DNA from: Amphimedon queenslandica
Lineage: Eukaryota > Porifera > Demospongiae > Haplosclerida > Niphatidae
Length of the DNA: 49,727 nt
Assembly: GCF_000090795.2 (NCBI RefSeq)
Contig: NW_003546298.1
Location: forward strand, 140,478-190,204
Direction: 5' to 3'
The notes beneath the pieces are model-generated. The model was not told the origin of the DNA, did no database searches, and worked only from the letters and a program-made list of their open reading frames with translations. Shown here one piece after another: positions 30,678 to 41,262 of the stretch. The position numbers were made by a program, and so were the translations under genes. Each line of letters begins with the position of its first letter. Position 1 is the first letter of the stretch.

Positions 30678-33600
30678 TGATTAAGCAATTTATGCTGCTT
30701 TGCACCTATAATGCATAATTGTTTCTCATTCTCTGTTTTTGATTACAATGCATATTTATTGTATGCTGAATTAAAATGCTACTAAGTAGTTTGTTTTCAA
30801 TTTTCTGAGAAGTATAGATTTATAGACTCTAATGCTACATTTATAATGACAATCGTGCTTAGTCGTGCAGGCATCCTTATGATAATAGTAAAATAAAACA
30901 TGCTACAACAACAATCAAAACGAGAAGATATTACTTAACACTATAACTAACACTAAAATAACTAATACTATTATCAGAACCAGTAACACACATCTTCAGT
31001 TGAATCAAATTTTAGTTTATCATACAGTTGGCGCACTCTCTATGATTTCTGCTCAAGTTATCTTTTAATACTAGAATAGCTACTCTTGTACTTGCTGCCC
31101 AATCCCCTACAGTTATTTGGGGGGGGGGGGTCTGAGCAGCCAGCGAGGCCTCATTGACATGAATCAGTTGTGTGCCATTGGGGTGTAGTGAGAAACCAAA
31201 TTGGAGACAAAGAAGCCACGTAAACTCCACCGCTGTATAACCCTAGAGGTATAAGCTTGCTGTTAGCTCAAAAGATTTTTTCTATTTGGTTTCATTAGAT
31301 TGGGGTGCTATAGCCTCCTTTTATATGACATAAGAAGCAACAAAAGGAACTTTAAGTTATTAGTATGCTTTTGTCTAAAAGAAGAGCATGAAATCTCTTT
31401 CAAATCTGCCAGTTCATTCTTTTGCTACACTGAGCAGCAGGGACTGCATCAGTGAGATTGGGTGCTAATTTGCTTCATGAACTGTTTTTCAATGGAAGTT
31501 GCTAATGTTGAAAACATTGTTTCATCTTTAATTTTCACTCATTTAAACTACTTGGCTCAGATTAGTAAGATTTGTTACTTCTTTATAGTAGTGGTCTACA
31601 TTGTACAAAAGTTACATTTTCATTATGGTTCTGATATGTTGTTCTTACCTAATGTGAGCTGATTTTGATCAAAAATTAGTTGAAAGACTATGAAATACAC
31701 TATTATTGTAAGTACAGGGATAAAAATTTAATTTTAATCAAAATTAAGTTGGTCCAAATTTTGGGCGAAGATTGTAAGTAAGTCTACTAGTAGTACAAGG
31801 TATTTTGTTAAAGATTGCTGACTACTTTTGTTGTGTAGAAAGTTTATGCTGATTATTGTATTTTTATGAATTTTTAAAGTGGCAAAGTCCTTATAGTACA
31901 AGTGGTCTCGGGCAAAATTTAAAAGGTGAGGATTTTTTATTTTTCTGCTAGCTATATAGATCTACATGTAGTATGTTGCATAAAAAGCTAGTTAAGACAA
32001 GTTTATTTTAGCAATGTTTTGGTCAGTGAAGCAAAGGTATGATACGTAAAGCTATTTTGTTGTCAGCGAATTTGGTATATGTTCACTGAAAGCAGAAAGG
32101 GTGCTTATTTCAAGTTTTTAAAGCATTGCTGCATTAATTCCTCATTTCAAGAATAATTTTGAGAATAATAGTAATCAATTATTGAAAAGAATAATTGAAC
32201 AATCATTATGCACTAAAGCAAAGCATAATTACAAAAATTGTGAATATAATTATTATTCTCAGGCCTAATGTACAGTACATGCAGTTACTTTGGCCAAATT
32301 TGTTGAAAATGGCAAGGAGAGAGAGACTTCTTTTTCCTGATATGTATACATATACTTATGCTGTGTAGAATGTTTAAGCTGATTCTGATCAAAATTTGAT
32401 TTCTTAAAGCTGTTCAAAATTTGGGTGACCCTGTACTACATGGTGTTTGCATGGCTACATTTCATCAAAAATCACTTAATCAATACGGTTTTTTCCACTT
32501 CTTACATGATACATATACATGACCTTAATTATGTCAAGTGGAAACAAGATATTATATGATTGGAATAAATGGCCTAATAATAATAAAGAATTATTATCAT
32601 TAATATTTGGTCTTTGTTCTTTATGAATCAGTTATGAAAACCTTCTGTTAACTTCAATTCAATGTATAAAAAGAGTTACATGCACCGTGATGTCAATAGG
32701 CACACCCACACAATTAATTGGACATGTATGTAACATGTCTTAATTATGAGTCATAATTAAGACATGTTACATACACGTCTAATTAATTGTGTGGGTGTGC
32801 CTGGATTCTGTGAAAGGTGTGGCTTATTTTGTTGATCTGACTACTAGTATTGACGGTCACATCAAGGTTTAGAAGAAAAAAGGAAGCAATTGAGTTTATG
32901 GAACATTTCCGGTTGCATGCATACTAATTAGGTATGTACATATACGTGTGTACATGTACATGTTTGTATAAGATTGTCATCATGGAATTTCTTTTCCATT
33001 TCCCTTCCCCTATTCTCTCTTCCTTTTTAGGCAAAAGAGAATCAGTAATAATGAATTATTATTATAAGCACAGCTAAACCTAATAAAGTTTCAATTTTGG
33101 TAAATAATTATATGCACGTATGTGTAGATGTATCTGTATTATTTCTTTACCTCCATTTTATTTATTTTTGTCTCTTTTTATCTCCATTTTTTGTCTGTCC
33201 CTTTATTTTTCTCTCTTTTTCTCTTATTTTCTTTATCATATGATCACTATTGTTTAAGTTAGCATGCTCCCTTTGTAGCTGAGAGGGGATATATTCAGGA
33301 GGCATAGCAACACCAGCTTTAGAGAAAGGAAGGGAGAGGAAGGAAGAGAGGAGTAAGTAAATGAATTAAAATGTTCACATACACAGTCATTATTATATAA
33401 AGCTCGTTTTTGCAAATTTCAGGATTACGTATCATTTTATTATATGCTAGAATCAATTAATGAAGCTACTATTTCGCCAAAATTTTTTCTGTTATCATTG
33501 TGAATTATGTGCATGCCTGCAGGTTTATGCTATGAGATTGAGAATGCACTTGATGCATCCAGTGATACTAAATATGAAACAAATAAAAGAAATACTCACA

Positions 33601-33716
33601 CTCACATCACCAAAATACAAGTTATTTAAAAGTTAATAATTAAACATTGTAAGTATGATACTAATTTAATGTAAACAAAAGAACAAAATTAATTATGACA
33701 CAACTTTGATCAAGTT
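30678..33716. other. Long intergenic region
   Basis: Three kilobases in which I see no convincing gene. It holds a run of 12 G at 31119-31130, a very strong foldback at 32699-32801, polypyrimidine stretches around 33000-33230, and, near 33480-33580, the reverse complement of the A-type receptor 3' flank. A short minus-strand frame at 31012-31230 has no recognised relatives. Confidence 0.6.
32699..32801. repeat. Near-perfect 51-bp inverted repeat (foldback)
   Basis: Arms 32699-32749 and 32751-32801 are reverse complements at 49 of 51 positions with a single unpaired base between them. The outer ends read 'ggcacacccacacaatta' and its complement. The likely identity is a foldback or palindromic MITE. 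Confidence 0.9.
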
Positions 33717-34619
33717 TCAGCAGTGCACACAAAAGTGAAGAGGAAAACGTGACACAAGAACACTCCTTATCTCAGGCCTGAAGTATGACTGGATAACAGG
33801 ACTACCCACAGTAATGAATAGGAAGCAAAGAGTAGCCACTGTATTAAACCACAATGGTACATCAAAAAACAAAGAAAATAAGAAATAAAGGACACCAGGT
33901 ATATAGCATAGCCCATACATGAGTAACATGCTTCCAAATATTCCAAAGAGTCTCTTCTCTTTTGAGGCATACACACTCTCTCCTGCTATCACTGACTGAT
34001 CTTTGAAGAACCTTCTAGTGAAACAAAAGGTCCAAAGAGAAGTGACGAATATTATCCCAAGTATAGTAACTGATAAAAGAAAATAATAAACACCAAAGCC
34101 AATACTCTCTGAATATGAAATACAAATGGAAACATACAAATGAAAACCAAAAACATGAACAGAACTTAATACAGCAGACAGTATCCAGATAGCAATAGTG
34201 AGGGTCAGTGCTACCCAGGCTCTCATGAACCGCTTGTGAAGATGTGGTTTGACAATAAAGAGGAACCGATCAAATGATATAGCTGCTAGTGTGATGGATA
34301 TGACTAGTAGAATCCACCAAAAAGTAAAATCAACAAAGTAACATGTCCCTTTCTTCTCCTCATCTGTACTACCAAAGATCCATTTTTCAGCAGCAAATGC
34401 AATGATGAAAAAAGGAAAGTACAGTAGATTCAATACAAGATGTGCCAGTATGAGAGAAGTGAAGAATATTGTTGATGGTTGTTTCAAGGACTTCCTTTGA
34501 TAGAGTGTGATAGATAGTACCACACCATTAGCTATCAGAGCCAGTATCATCTCAACAGTAAGAACTGCTGCTACTGCTGGACCACTGAAATCACTAGTAT
34601 AAGTATAGTTGCTTTCCAT
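33717..34619 (-). CDS. Rhodopsin-family-like GPCR, A-type, inverted copy
   Basis: A 300-residue intronless receptor on the minus strand. It starts M-E-S-N-Y-T and shows ANG in TM1, His at the TM2 Asp position, DRF, TM4 Trp, Pro in TM6 and Gly-Ser-Pro in TM7 (GSPVIQSYF). The intracellular Met-Arg-Pro-Trp motif reads Met-Arg-Ala-Trp here, a change seen in no other copy. The tail is Cys- and His-containing. Both flanks match, in reverse, the flanks of the A-type gene at 3230 (for example the 'cataaacctgcaggcatg' region near 33515). So an A-type unit was copied and inverted. It lies in tandem with the next minus-strand receptor. Confidence 0.9.
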   Translation of the reverse strand: MESNYTYTSDFSGPAVAAVLTVEMILALIANGVVLSITLYQRKSLKQPSTIFFTSLILAHLVLNLLYFPFFIIAFAAEKWIFGSTDEEKKGTCYFVDFTFWWILLVISITLAAISFDRFLFIVKPHLHKRFMRAWVALTLTIAIWILSAVLSSVHVFGFHLYVSICISYSESIGFGVYYFLLSVTILGIIFVTSLWTFCFTRRFFKDQSVIAGESVYASKEKRLFGIFGSMLLMYGLCYIPGVLYFLFSLFFDVPLWFNTVATLCFLFITVGSPVIQSYFRPEIRSVLVSRFPLHFCVHC

Positions 34620-35811
34620 ACCCTCTGTTTCTCCTATAACTTGTAGTACATACAGTATTTAAACTACTTTCATGTAAAAGAAAACAGTAAACTGTTATCT
34701 CATATTTATTATTGAAAACTAATTATGATGATAACATTACTCATTACGCTGAATGTATACAATAAAGACAATACATGCACCAACAGTACCATGAAACTAA
34801 AAGAATAATGTATCAATAATACAGTAATATCAGTGGATGCAAACAAAGCTTTGATAGTGCAAGACATAACATAAATACACGTATAATTTCAGTGTGTACG
34901 TACATATAACTCAAATTTTGTAAAGGAGAAAGAAAGAGTATACTACAAGCACTTTATAAGGATAAGTGAGAAAACAATCAATGTATAGCATGTAGACAAT
35001 CAATGATTAAGAACGGCTGTTGTACTTGCTTTACTGATGGTGCATTTTATTTACAACAGGCTAATTAAAATTTCTTAACATAAGTATAAAAACAAGACAA
35101 AATGATGTGACTAAAAAGTAACACAAGTTTTCTAAAGCAAAGTTAGGCTTGAGCATCATAAAACATGTGAAAAGGATGTAACACAAAAAAGATGAAAGGC
35201 ATTAATCTATTAATTTTGCTTGGCAAGGAATATCTGCTCAGTTACATTGCTATCAAGATATATTAATACTTACTACTGTATACCATGTTAAGATAATTAT
35301 GATGTAGTGCTCCACTTATTTAAAGGTAATAGTTACCAAAGTATGCTGATATATGTAATATTTATATCATACCGTTACCTGATATTAACTATTTTGTTGC
35401 CAGTTGGAATGCATGTTTACAACTCTAGCATGTTTAGCTACCTTGTTTATCATTATGATAGTTGCCAAGGTTTATCAATGTTCACTAAGGTTTATCAATG
35501 TTTACCACTGTTTACCATATTTTGCTGCTGTCTATCGCTGTTTACCGCTGTTGCCACAGTTCATTACCAAATTTTTTTGTCACGCCAATATATCTCTTTC
35601 CATTTATAGTATGGCTAAATCACGGTCTAAAATTTACAGGAGCTTAATTATTGTTGAACCCATTAGCTCACTGAATATTAAAAAACATCATAAAAACTAT
35701 ATAACCGAATGGTGTAATTTACAATGTACACAGAAAATTGAAGTAATAATAAAGATGATACAAATAAAAGAAATTAGTCACAACTCATAAAAATCTAAGT
35801 AAAAAAATTTA
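34620..35811. repeat. Spacer between two inverted A-type receptors
   Basis: No gene. About 34640-34830 is the reversed A-type upstream flank. About 35140-35811 is the reversed downstream flank of the gene at 14841, including the minisatellite at 35465-35565. Confidence 0.65.
35465..35565 (-). repeat. Degenerate minisatellite, inverted partner of 15985-16112
   Basis: Units such as 'gtttatcaatgt' and 'gtttaccactgt' repeat about eight times. The units are too variable and too closely packed for a CRISPR array. Confidence 0.7.
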
Positions 35812-36711
35812 TCAGCATTTGCAATTGCAAAGAAGGAAACATGATACAAGAACACTCTTAATCTCAGGCCTGAAGTATGACTGGATAACAGGACTGGCTA
35901 TTGTAATGAAGAGGAAGCAAATAATAGCCACAATGATAAACCATATTGGTACATCAATAAACAGAAGAAGCAGGAAGTAGAGGACACCAGGTACAAAGCA
36001 TATACCATAGATGAGTAGCATAGCTCCAAATATTCCAAAGAGTCTCTTCTTTTTTGAGGCATACACACTCTCTCCTGCTATCACTGACTGATCTTTGAAG
36101 AACCTTCTAGTGAAACAAAAGGTCCAAAGAGAAGTGATGAATATTATCATAAGTACAATAGCTGATAAAAGAACGAAATAAACTCTAAAGCCAATGTTAT
36201 CTGAGTATGAAAAACAAATGTCGATATACAAGTGAAAACCAAAAACATGAACAGAACTCAATACAGCAGACAGTATCCAAATAGCAATGGTGAGGATCAG
36301 AGCTACCCAGGGTCTCATGAACTGCTTGTGAAGATGTGGTTTGACAATAAAGAGAAACCGATCAAATGATATAGCAGCTAGTGTGATGGATATGACTATT
36401 ACCATCCACCAATAAATAAAATCATTGAAGTAACATGTCCCTCTCTTCTCCTCATCTGTACTACCAAAGATCCATTCTTCAGCAGCTAATCCAATGATAA
36501 TGAATGGAAGGTAGAGTAGATTCAATACAAGGTGTGCCAATATAAGTGAAGTGAAGAATATTGTTGATGATTGTTTCCAGGACTTCTTTTGATAGAGTGT
36601 GATAGATAGTACCACACCATTAGCTATCAGAGCTAGTATCATCTCAACAGTAAGAACTGCTGCTACTGCTGGGCCACTGAAATTGCCAGTAAAGGTGAAG
36701 TTTCTTTCCAT
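35812..36711 (-). CDS. Rhodopsin-family-like GPCR, A-type, inverted copy 2
   Basis: A 299-residue intronless receptor, closest to the gene at 14841: the two share the 'YIDICFSYSDNIGFRVYF' second extracellular loop, the Asn-Asp-Phe-Ile-Tyr-Trp-Trp start of TM3 and the Cys/Lys-rich tail. It has N-F-T and a second N-terminal glycosylation site, ANG, His at the TM2 Asp position, DRF, TM4 Trp, Pro in TM6 and ASPVIQSYF. Single differences of note are Trp in the first intracellular loop (KKSWKQ) and Met for Gly in TM5 (IVLMII). The downstream flank is also shared in reverse, so gene and flank were inverted together. Confidence 0.9.
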   Translation of the reverse strand: MERNFTFTGNFSGPAVAAVLTVEMILALIANGVVLSITLYQKKSWKQSSTIFFTSLILAHLVLNLLYLPFIIIGLAAEEWIFGSTDEEKRGTCYFNDFIYWWMVIVISITLAAISFDRFLFIVKPHLHKQFMRPWVALILTIAIWILSAVLSSVHVFGFHLYIDICFSYSDNIGFRVYFVLLSAIVLMIIFITSLWTFCFTRRFFKDQSVIAGESVYASKKKRLFGIFGAMLLIYGICFVPGVLYFLLLLFIDVPIWFIIVAIICFLFITIASPVIQSYFRPEIKSVLVSCFLLCNCKC

Positions 36712-38843
36712 ATCCTCTTTATGCTGTTCTGTTTTTCCTTTCTAGCTACAACCACTGTAACTTATAGTGTAGTGGTTAATTAGGGTCAGAGTACACTATT
36801 TACTATTCAACAGATTAACCTTTAGATAGTAAGGTCACTTGTATGTACCATACAAAATGTGTATTGACAATTAGATCATAGTATCACTACACACAAGTTT
36901 ACTACAAACTGTAGCAGTTTTAGCTATCTACTATAGAACTTTCTCCTACTTGTGTACATTATTCTGGAACGTTCTTTATAGTATTTTAAGTGATGATTTT
37001 AAACATTCCTTGATTCTTGGTTCATTTTTAGTGTTGTTTAAATAATAAATCTGTCAATGCTTATTTCAAAATTGTAATACAAAATTAAAAACATGAAAAT
37101 TTGCTAACAATAAAATTATTGTATAGACATGCATGTAGATATACACAGAAAAATGAAGTAACAAAATAATTATAATAAATTCTGTCATTTCCTTTATTTT
37201 GTCATACAAATTTAAAAAATATCTATTACCAATGTTAAGATAAGCTCCACTCAGTAGAAACTTTAATCAGACTGTTGTGAGTTATGCATCCTTTATAAAA
37301 TCCATTATATTATACAAAATAGCGCTACACAAGTACCACAACAATAAAATGACAGTCACAATTGCATTCAAATAAACATAGTTCTTGCCTGCGATAATTG
37401 CTAGCAAGGCCAATAACAACTCTACGTACATGTATAAATCAGGAATGGGGTCAAATACTACATTAATGTTACATATGATAGCATCTACAGCTAAAAATCA
37501 GCTTGGGTAACTTCTAGTAATAAGGAAAATCCGATTTCTTTTTGTTAATCACCTTCATGATTCTGTTTGAAATATTATATTAGAATACTGCTACATTGAA
37601 ATAGATTGTAGTACACACTGGACATGACCAAAGATGCACATATGTACATACATGCATATAGAGTGATGGATTTTGACTATAGAGGGCTCGCTCGGGCTTG
37701 TCCCAATAAATTGTTTACAGTCAAATACATTCTAAGCTATAGCATCTTATACCATGTATATTTTTAAGTCTAAATTTTGTATTTTGCCCATATTGTACTG
37801 TATGTATAATAGAGACTCTGAAGACTAATTGTAATCTTTAGAGCTTTAAAATTAATACTTCATTATAATGTGTACCGTGTACTTTTAATGTAAATTATTT
37901 GTTGTCTTAGATGTTATGATACTTAATATTGTGCTGTGTAACCTGAGCTTTTATTTGTATTTTAATAATTGTCCACAGATTTGTAGTCATAAATATACTC
38001 TGCTTGAATGTTGCACCCTATAGCACCTTAATTGTTATTGTAATTATAGATTTAACTAAAATTGAAAATTTTTAACAGTTAATGCTTTCGTAAAAAGGAA
38101 TGTTATTGTAAAGTGTCTTTGTTATATAGGCTTTGAGTAATGCATCAATTTTTGGACAAATTTTAACATTGGACAACTGTTTATAGTAATAGTTGTACTT
38201 TGTTTGCATTATAAAATTGCAGTAAGACTACGTCAAAAGTTATCAGCTTGCAGTCAACAATATATTACTTTTAATCAGTGCAAAAAATAGTTTTAGAAGG
38301 TCACTATGATATCTTTTTGAGCCTATCCTTAACAAAAAAAGGCAACTTATATGTATCACAATAATTATACTGACAAAATTTACCAAATATGTGAAAAGTA
38401 GCTGATTACACTTATTTTACATGTTATGTTAATTTTTGTATATTTTTGGTAAATTTTGTTGATATAATTATTTTGATGCATTTAAGTTCTATTAGTTGTC
38501 ATTTTCTTTGTCAAAAATACTGTTGCAAATTGTGGTTTCAACTTGTTTAGTACTGATGCACTCCAATGCTCATAAAGTGATTCAAACTATCTTTGTGATC
38601 TTGTATATTTTAATAGTATTCAAATCCAGCTACGATTGGTTATCTATTGAATGTCGAATGACTAGAATCAGTTTCAAACTGGTTTAATGCACATTAAAAG
38701 CACTAGTATAGGAAGGCCTTTAGTGTTGTTGTTCTTTGTAAAATTAATGGTTGTTTTGTGAAGAGTTATAGTAACTGTTATTTTTTGGGACAAAAGTCAA
38801 GTTTAGAATTGTCTGCAAGAAGAGCTTTTATCATAAATTTGAA
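36712..38843. other. Intergenic region with copied receptor spacer
   Basis: No gene seen. About 37490-38150 is a direct copy of the A-to-B spacer (4310-5450 and 16200-17400), with the same order of blocks but more decay. About 38760-38843 resembles the B-type upstream flank, leading into the relic at 38844. Confidence 0.65.
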
Positions 38844-38936
38844 ATGGCAAGCAACTTTACATTTACTGGTGATTTTAACGTGCCCGCAGTAACAGTAATT
38901 TTTACTTTTGAGGTGATACTAGCTCTGACATGTTTT
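38844..38936 (+). pseudogene. N-terminal GPCR relic (B-type position)
   Basis: About 31 codons: M-A-S-N-F-T-F-T-G, the N-terminus and the first half of TM1 up to 'VILALT', then an abrupt switch to receptor 3' flank sequence. The rest of the gene has been deleted. Confidence 0.85.
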
Positions 38937-39370
38937 TGTTAGTGTTATTATTAGGCCACTCTAATTAAATTCATAGTTTCCCATTTTGTAGGGCTATTTT
39001 ATCTGTATATACCGTTTGAAGGGCCTCTGACTGCATTCAATATTGTAATTTTGTTAAAATAATGAAGCTGATAGAAGTGTGTGTTTCAAGGCAATGAAAA
39101 GCAACTAACCTTTATATTGGAAGATTCAGTGTTTATATTTTTGTACTACCATTTACCACTGGTTATTGACAGCATTATCACACATGCATACAGTAATTAA
39201 CACTAAATGGTACATTGAAGCAAGATTAGTTGATGGATGTCCTCTTAATTGTAGGTATATATTGCATTACTAATGTACTGTATTAGAGGGAGTACATATT
39301 TCTTTTAATTTCCTGTTATCATAAACATGTAAAATTTGCTGATAAGACTATTGTAAATGTCAAGATAGCA

Positions 39371-40285
39371 ATGGAAGATAACTATACCTTAACTGATCAG
39401 TTCAGTGGTCCAGCAGTAGCAGCAGTTCTTACTGTTGAGATGATACTAGCTCTGATAGCTAATGGTGTGGTACTATCTATCACACTCTATCAAAGGAAGT
39501 CCTTGAAACAACCATCAACAGTGTTCTTCACTTCTCTCATACTGGCACATCTTGTATTGAATCTACTCTACCTTCCTTTTTATATCATTTCATTATCTGC
39601 TGGTGAGTGGATCTTTAATGGTTCAGATGAGGAGAAGAGAGGGACTTGCTACTTTGCTCTTTATATTTTTTGGTGGATGGTACTAGTCATATCAACAACA
39701 CTAGCCGCTATATCATTTGATCGGTTTCTGTTTATTGTCAAACCACATCTTCACAACCGGTACATGAAACCCTGGGTAGCACTGACCCTCACCATTGCTA
39801 TTTGGATACTGTCTGCTGTATATACCACTTTTTATATTTTTGGATTTCAATTTGACCACCATCAGTTTGATTCTCAATATTGTTCCCTACCGAGTAGTTC
39901 AAGTCGAGGTTTCTTTGGTCTTTTTGCAGCACTCATTATACTTGGGATAATATTTGTCTTTTCTATTTGGACCTTTTGTTTCACTAGAAGGTTCTTCAGA
40001 GATCAGTCAGTGATAGCAGGAGAGAGTGCATATGCCTCAAAAAAGAAGAGACTCTTTGGTATATTTGGAAGCATGTTACTCATCTATGGGATATGCCTTG
40101 TGCCTGCTGTCGTCTACTCTCTACTTTATCTGTTTATTGATGTACCTATATGGTTCATTATAATTGGTACTATTTCCTTCCTTTTCTTTACAATAGCTAA
40201 TCCAGTTATCCAGTCATACTTTAGGCCTGAGATTATGGGTGTTCTTGTATCATGTTGTCCTTTGAACCTTTATGCATGCTGCTAA
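39371..40285 (+). CDS. Rhodopsin-family-like GPCR, D-type copy 2
   Basis: A 304-residue intronless receptor, close twin of the gene at 21634: same long second extracellular loop with Asp/His/Phe residues, Cys and the SSSSRG patch, same 'MKPWVAL' where other copies have 'MRPWVAL', same 'RRFFRDQ' where others have 'RRFFKDQ', and the same NPVIQSYF and ALIANGVV motifs. DRF, TM4 Trp and TM6 Pro are present; the TM2 Asp position is His. Differences cluster in TM2, the extracellular loop and TM5. It is followed by a shrunken PPWD1 copy, mirroring the arrangement after 22545. Confidence 0.9.
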   Translation: MEDNYTLTDQFSGPAVAAVLTVEMILALIANGVVLSITLYQRKSLKQPSTVFFTSLILAHLVLNLLYLPFYIISLSAGEWIFNGSDEEKRGTCYFALYIFWWMVLVISTTLAAISFDRFLFIVKPHLHNRYMKPWVALTLTIAIWILSAVYTTFYIFGFQFDHHQFDSQYCSLPSSSSRGFFGLFAALIILGIIFVFSIWTFCFTRRFFRDQSVIAGESAYASKKKRLFGIFGSMLLIYGICLVPAVVYSLLYLFIDVPIWFIIIGTISFLFFTIANPVIQSYFRPEIMGVLVSCCPLNLYACC

Positions 40286-40547
40286 AGCAACATTAATGTA
40301 ATTTGCTGTAATTTTTTGTGTCAATGTTTTTCATCTTTAAAAAATAACTTAGGTAGTCACTAGTAGTGATATATTGATGATTTGACATTATTTGTTAATT
40401 TCATCATTAATGTGTTGACTAATAATTCCTAAGAAGAGACATAATATTATTATGAAAACATGTATGGACATGTATATATACCTATATAGAATACTATGAG
40501 ATTGCAATAATAGTTTATTTGGTTATTATTATGATTTTGTTGCTTAG

Positions 40548-41094
40548 TGCTGAAAAGGAAGCTCCTGTCATTAATATTTACGATGTAAGTAGAGAAGTAA
40601 ATAATAACACTAATGGGTCACAGTTCTTCATTACTATTGTACCCACTGTAAGCCTATACCCTATAGCTATACTTTGGTGACTGAATGTACATTGTTGGTG
40701 GCACATACGACTATATCACTTATAAATGGCATGTTAGCCGCATGTAGATACTGTGGACTCATAAAGGATCGAACATATAATATCTACTAAAATATTGTCC
40801 TTTTTGTTACTATTATGACATAAACCATGGGCATTCCTACTATTTCTGTTGCTGTGATACTATAAAATCACATTTTAATGTTATTATTGCTACACATACT
40901 CTATTAGTGCTATTAAATTATGCAGCACGTAGTTCAATTATGCTTATTCTTATACTCTCTCTTACCCACAGTCATGGCTAGATAACAAGCACACTGTTTT
41001 TGGGAGGTTTTTCATGGATGTTGCCCAGAAGATCAGTGAAGTCAAAACTGACCCAAGGTCAAACAATCCTTATGATGAGATAAAAGTTATATGA
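40548..41094 (+). pseudogene. Mini-PPWD1: internally deleted duplicate
   Basis: A copy of the PPWD1 fragment from which about 3.5 kb has been lost. Its first exon (40548-40647) joins the start of the 22820 exon to the end of the 26239-26390 exon; the joined frame stays open and keeps the donor. The last exon (40972-41094) is intact apart from a six-base in-frame loss (Arg-Val-Phe-Arg-Gly-Met becomes Arg-Phe-Phe-Met) and a changed tail. The whole WD and linker region and most of the cyclophilin domain are gone, so isomerase activity is not expected. It may still be spliced if transcribed. Confidence 0.8.
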
Positions 41095-41216
41095 ACATCC
41101 CTTTAAAATAAACATTTTATGTACTATGGTAGCTCTATGATTGCTTTGATACCTTGTGCAAGGTTAAATTTTGTTAAGTTAATTTTAAATCATTGCAATA
41201 TAAATTATGAACTCCT

Positions 41217-41243
41217 AAAATAAAATAAAATAAAATAAAAATA
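41217..41243. repeat. (AAAAT)n short tandem repeat
   Basis: About five 'taaaa' units between the mini-PPWD1 and the TRAF-like gene. Confidence 0.85.
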
Positions 41244-41262
41244 AGAAATAAAAAACTTTTGA

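Noticed and set aside
31012-31230. Minus-strand frame of 72 codons
   Set aside because: It contains a poly-G artefact region and no family motif that I recognise; no splice signals support it.
35465-35565. Short regularly spaced repeats resembling a CRISPR array
   Set aside because: Units are imperfect, contiguous and without spacers, and the genome is an animal's. It is a minisatellite shared in reverse with 15985-16112.
38496-38687. Open frame of 63 codons before the receptor relic
   Set aside because: AT-rich chance frame without motif, start context or duplicate counterpart.
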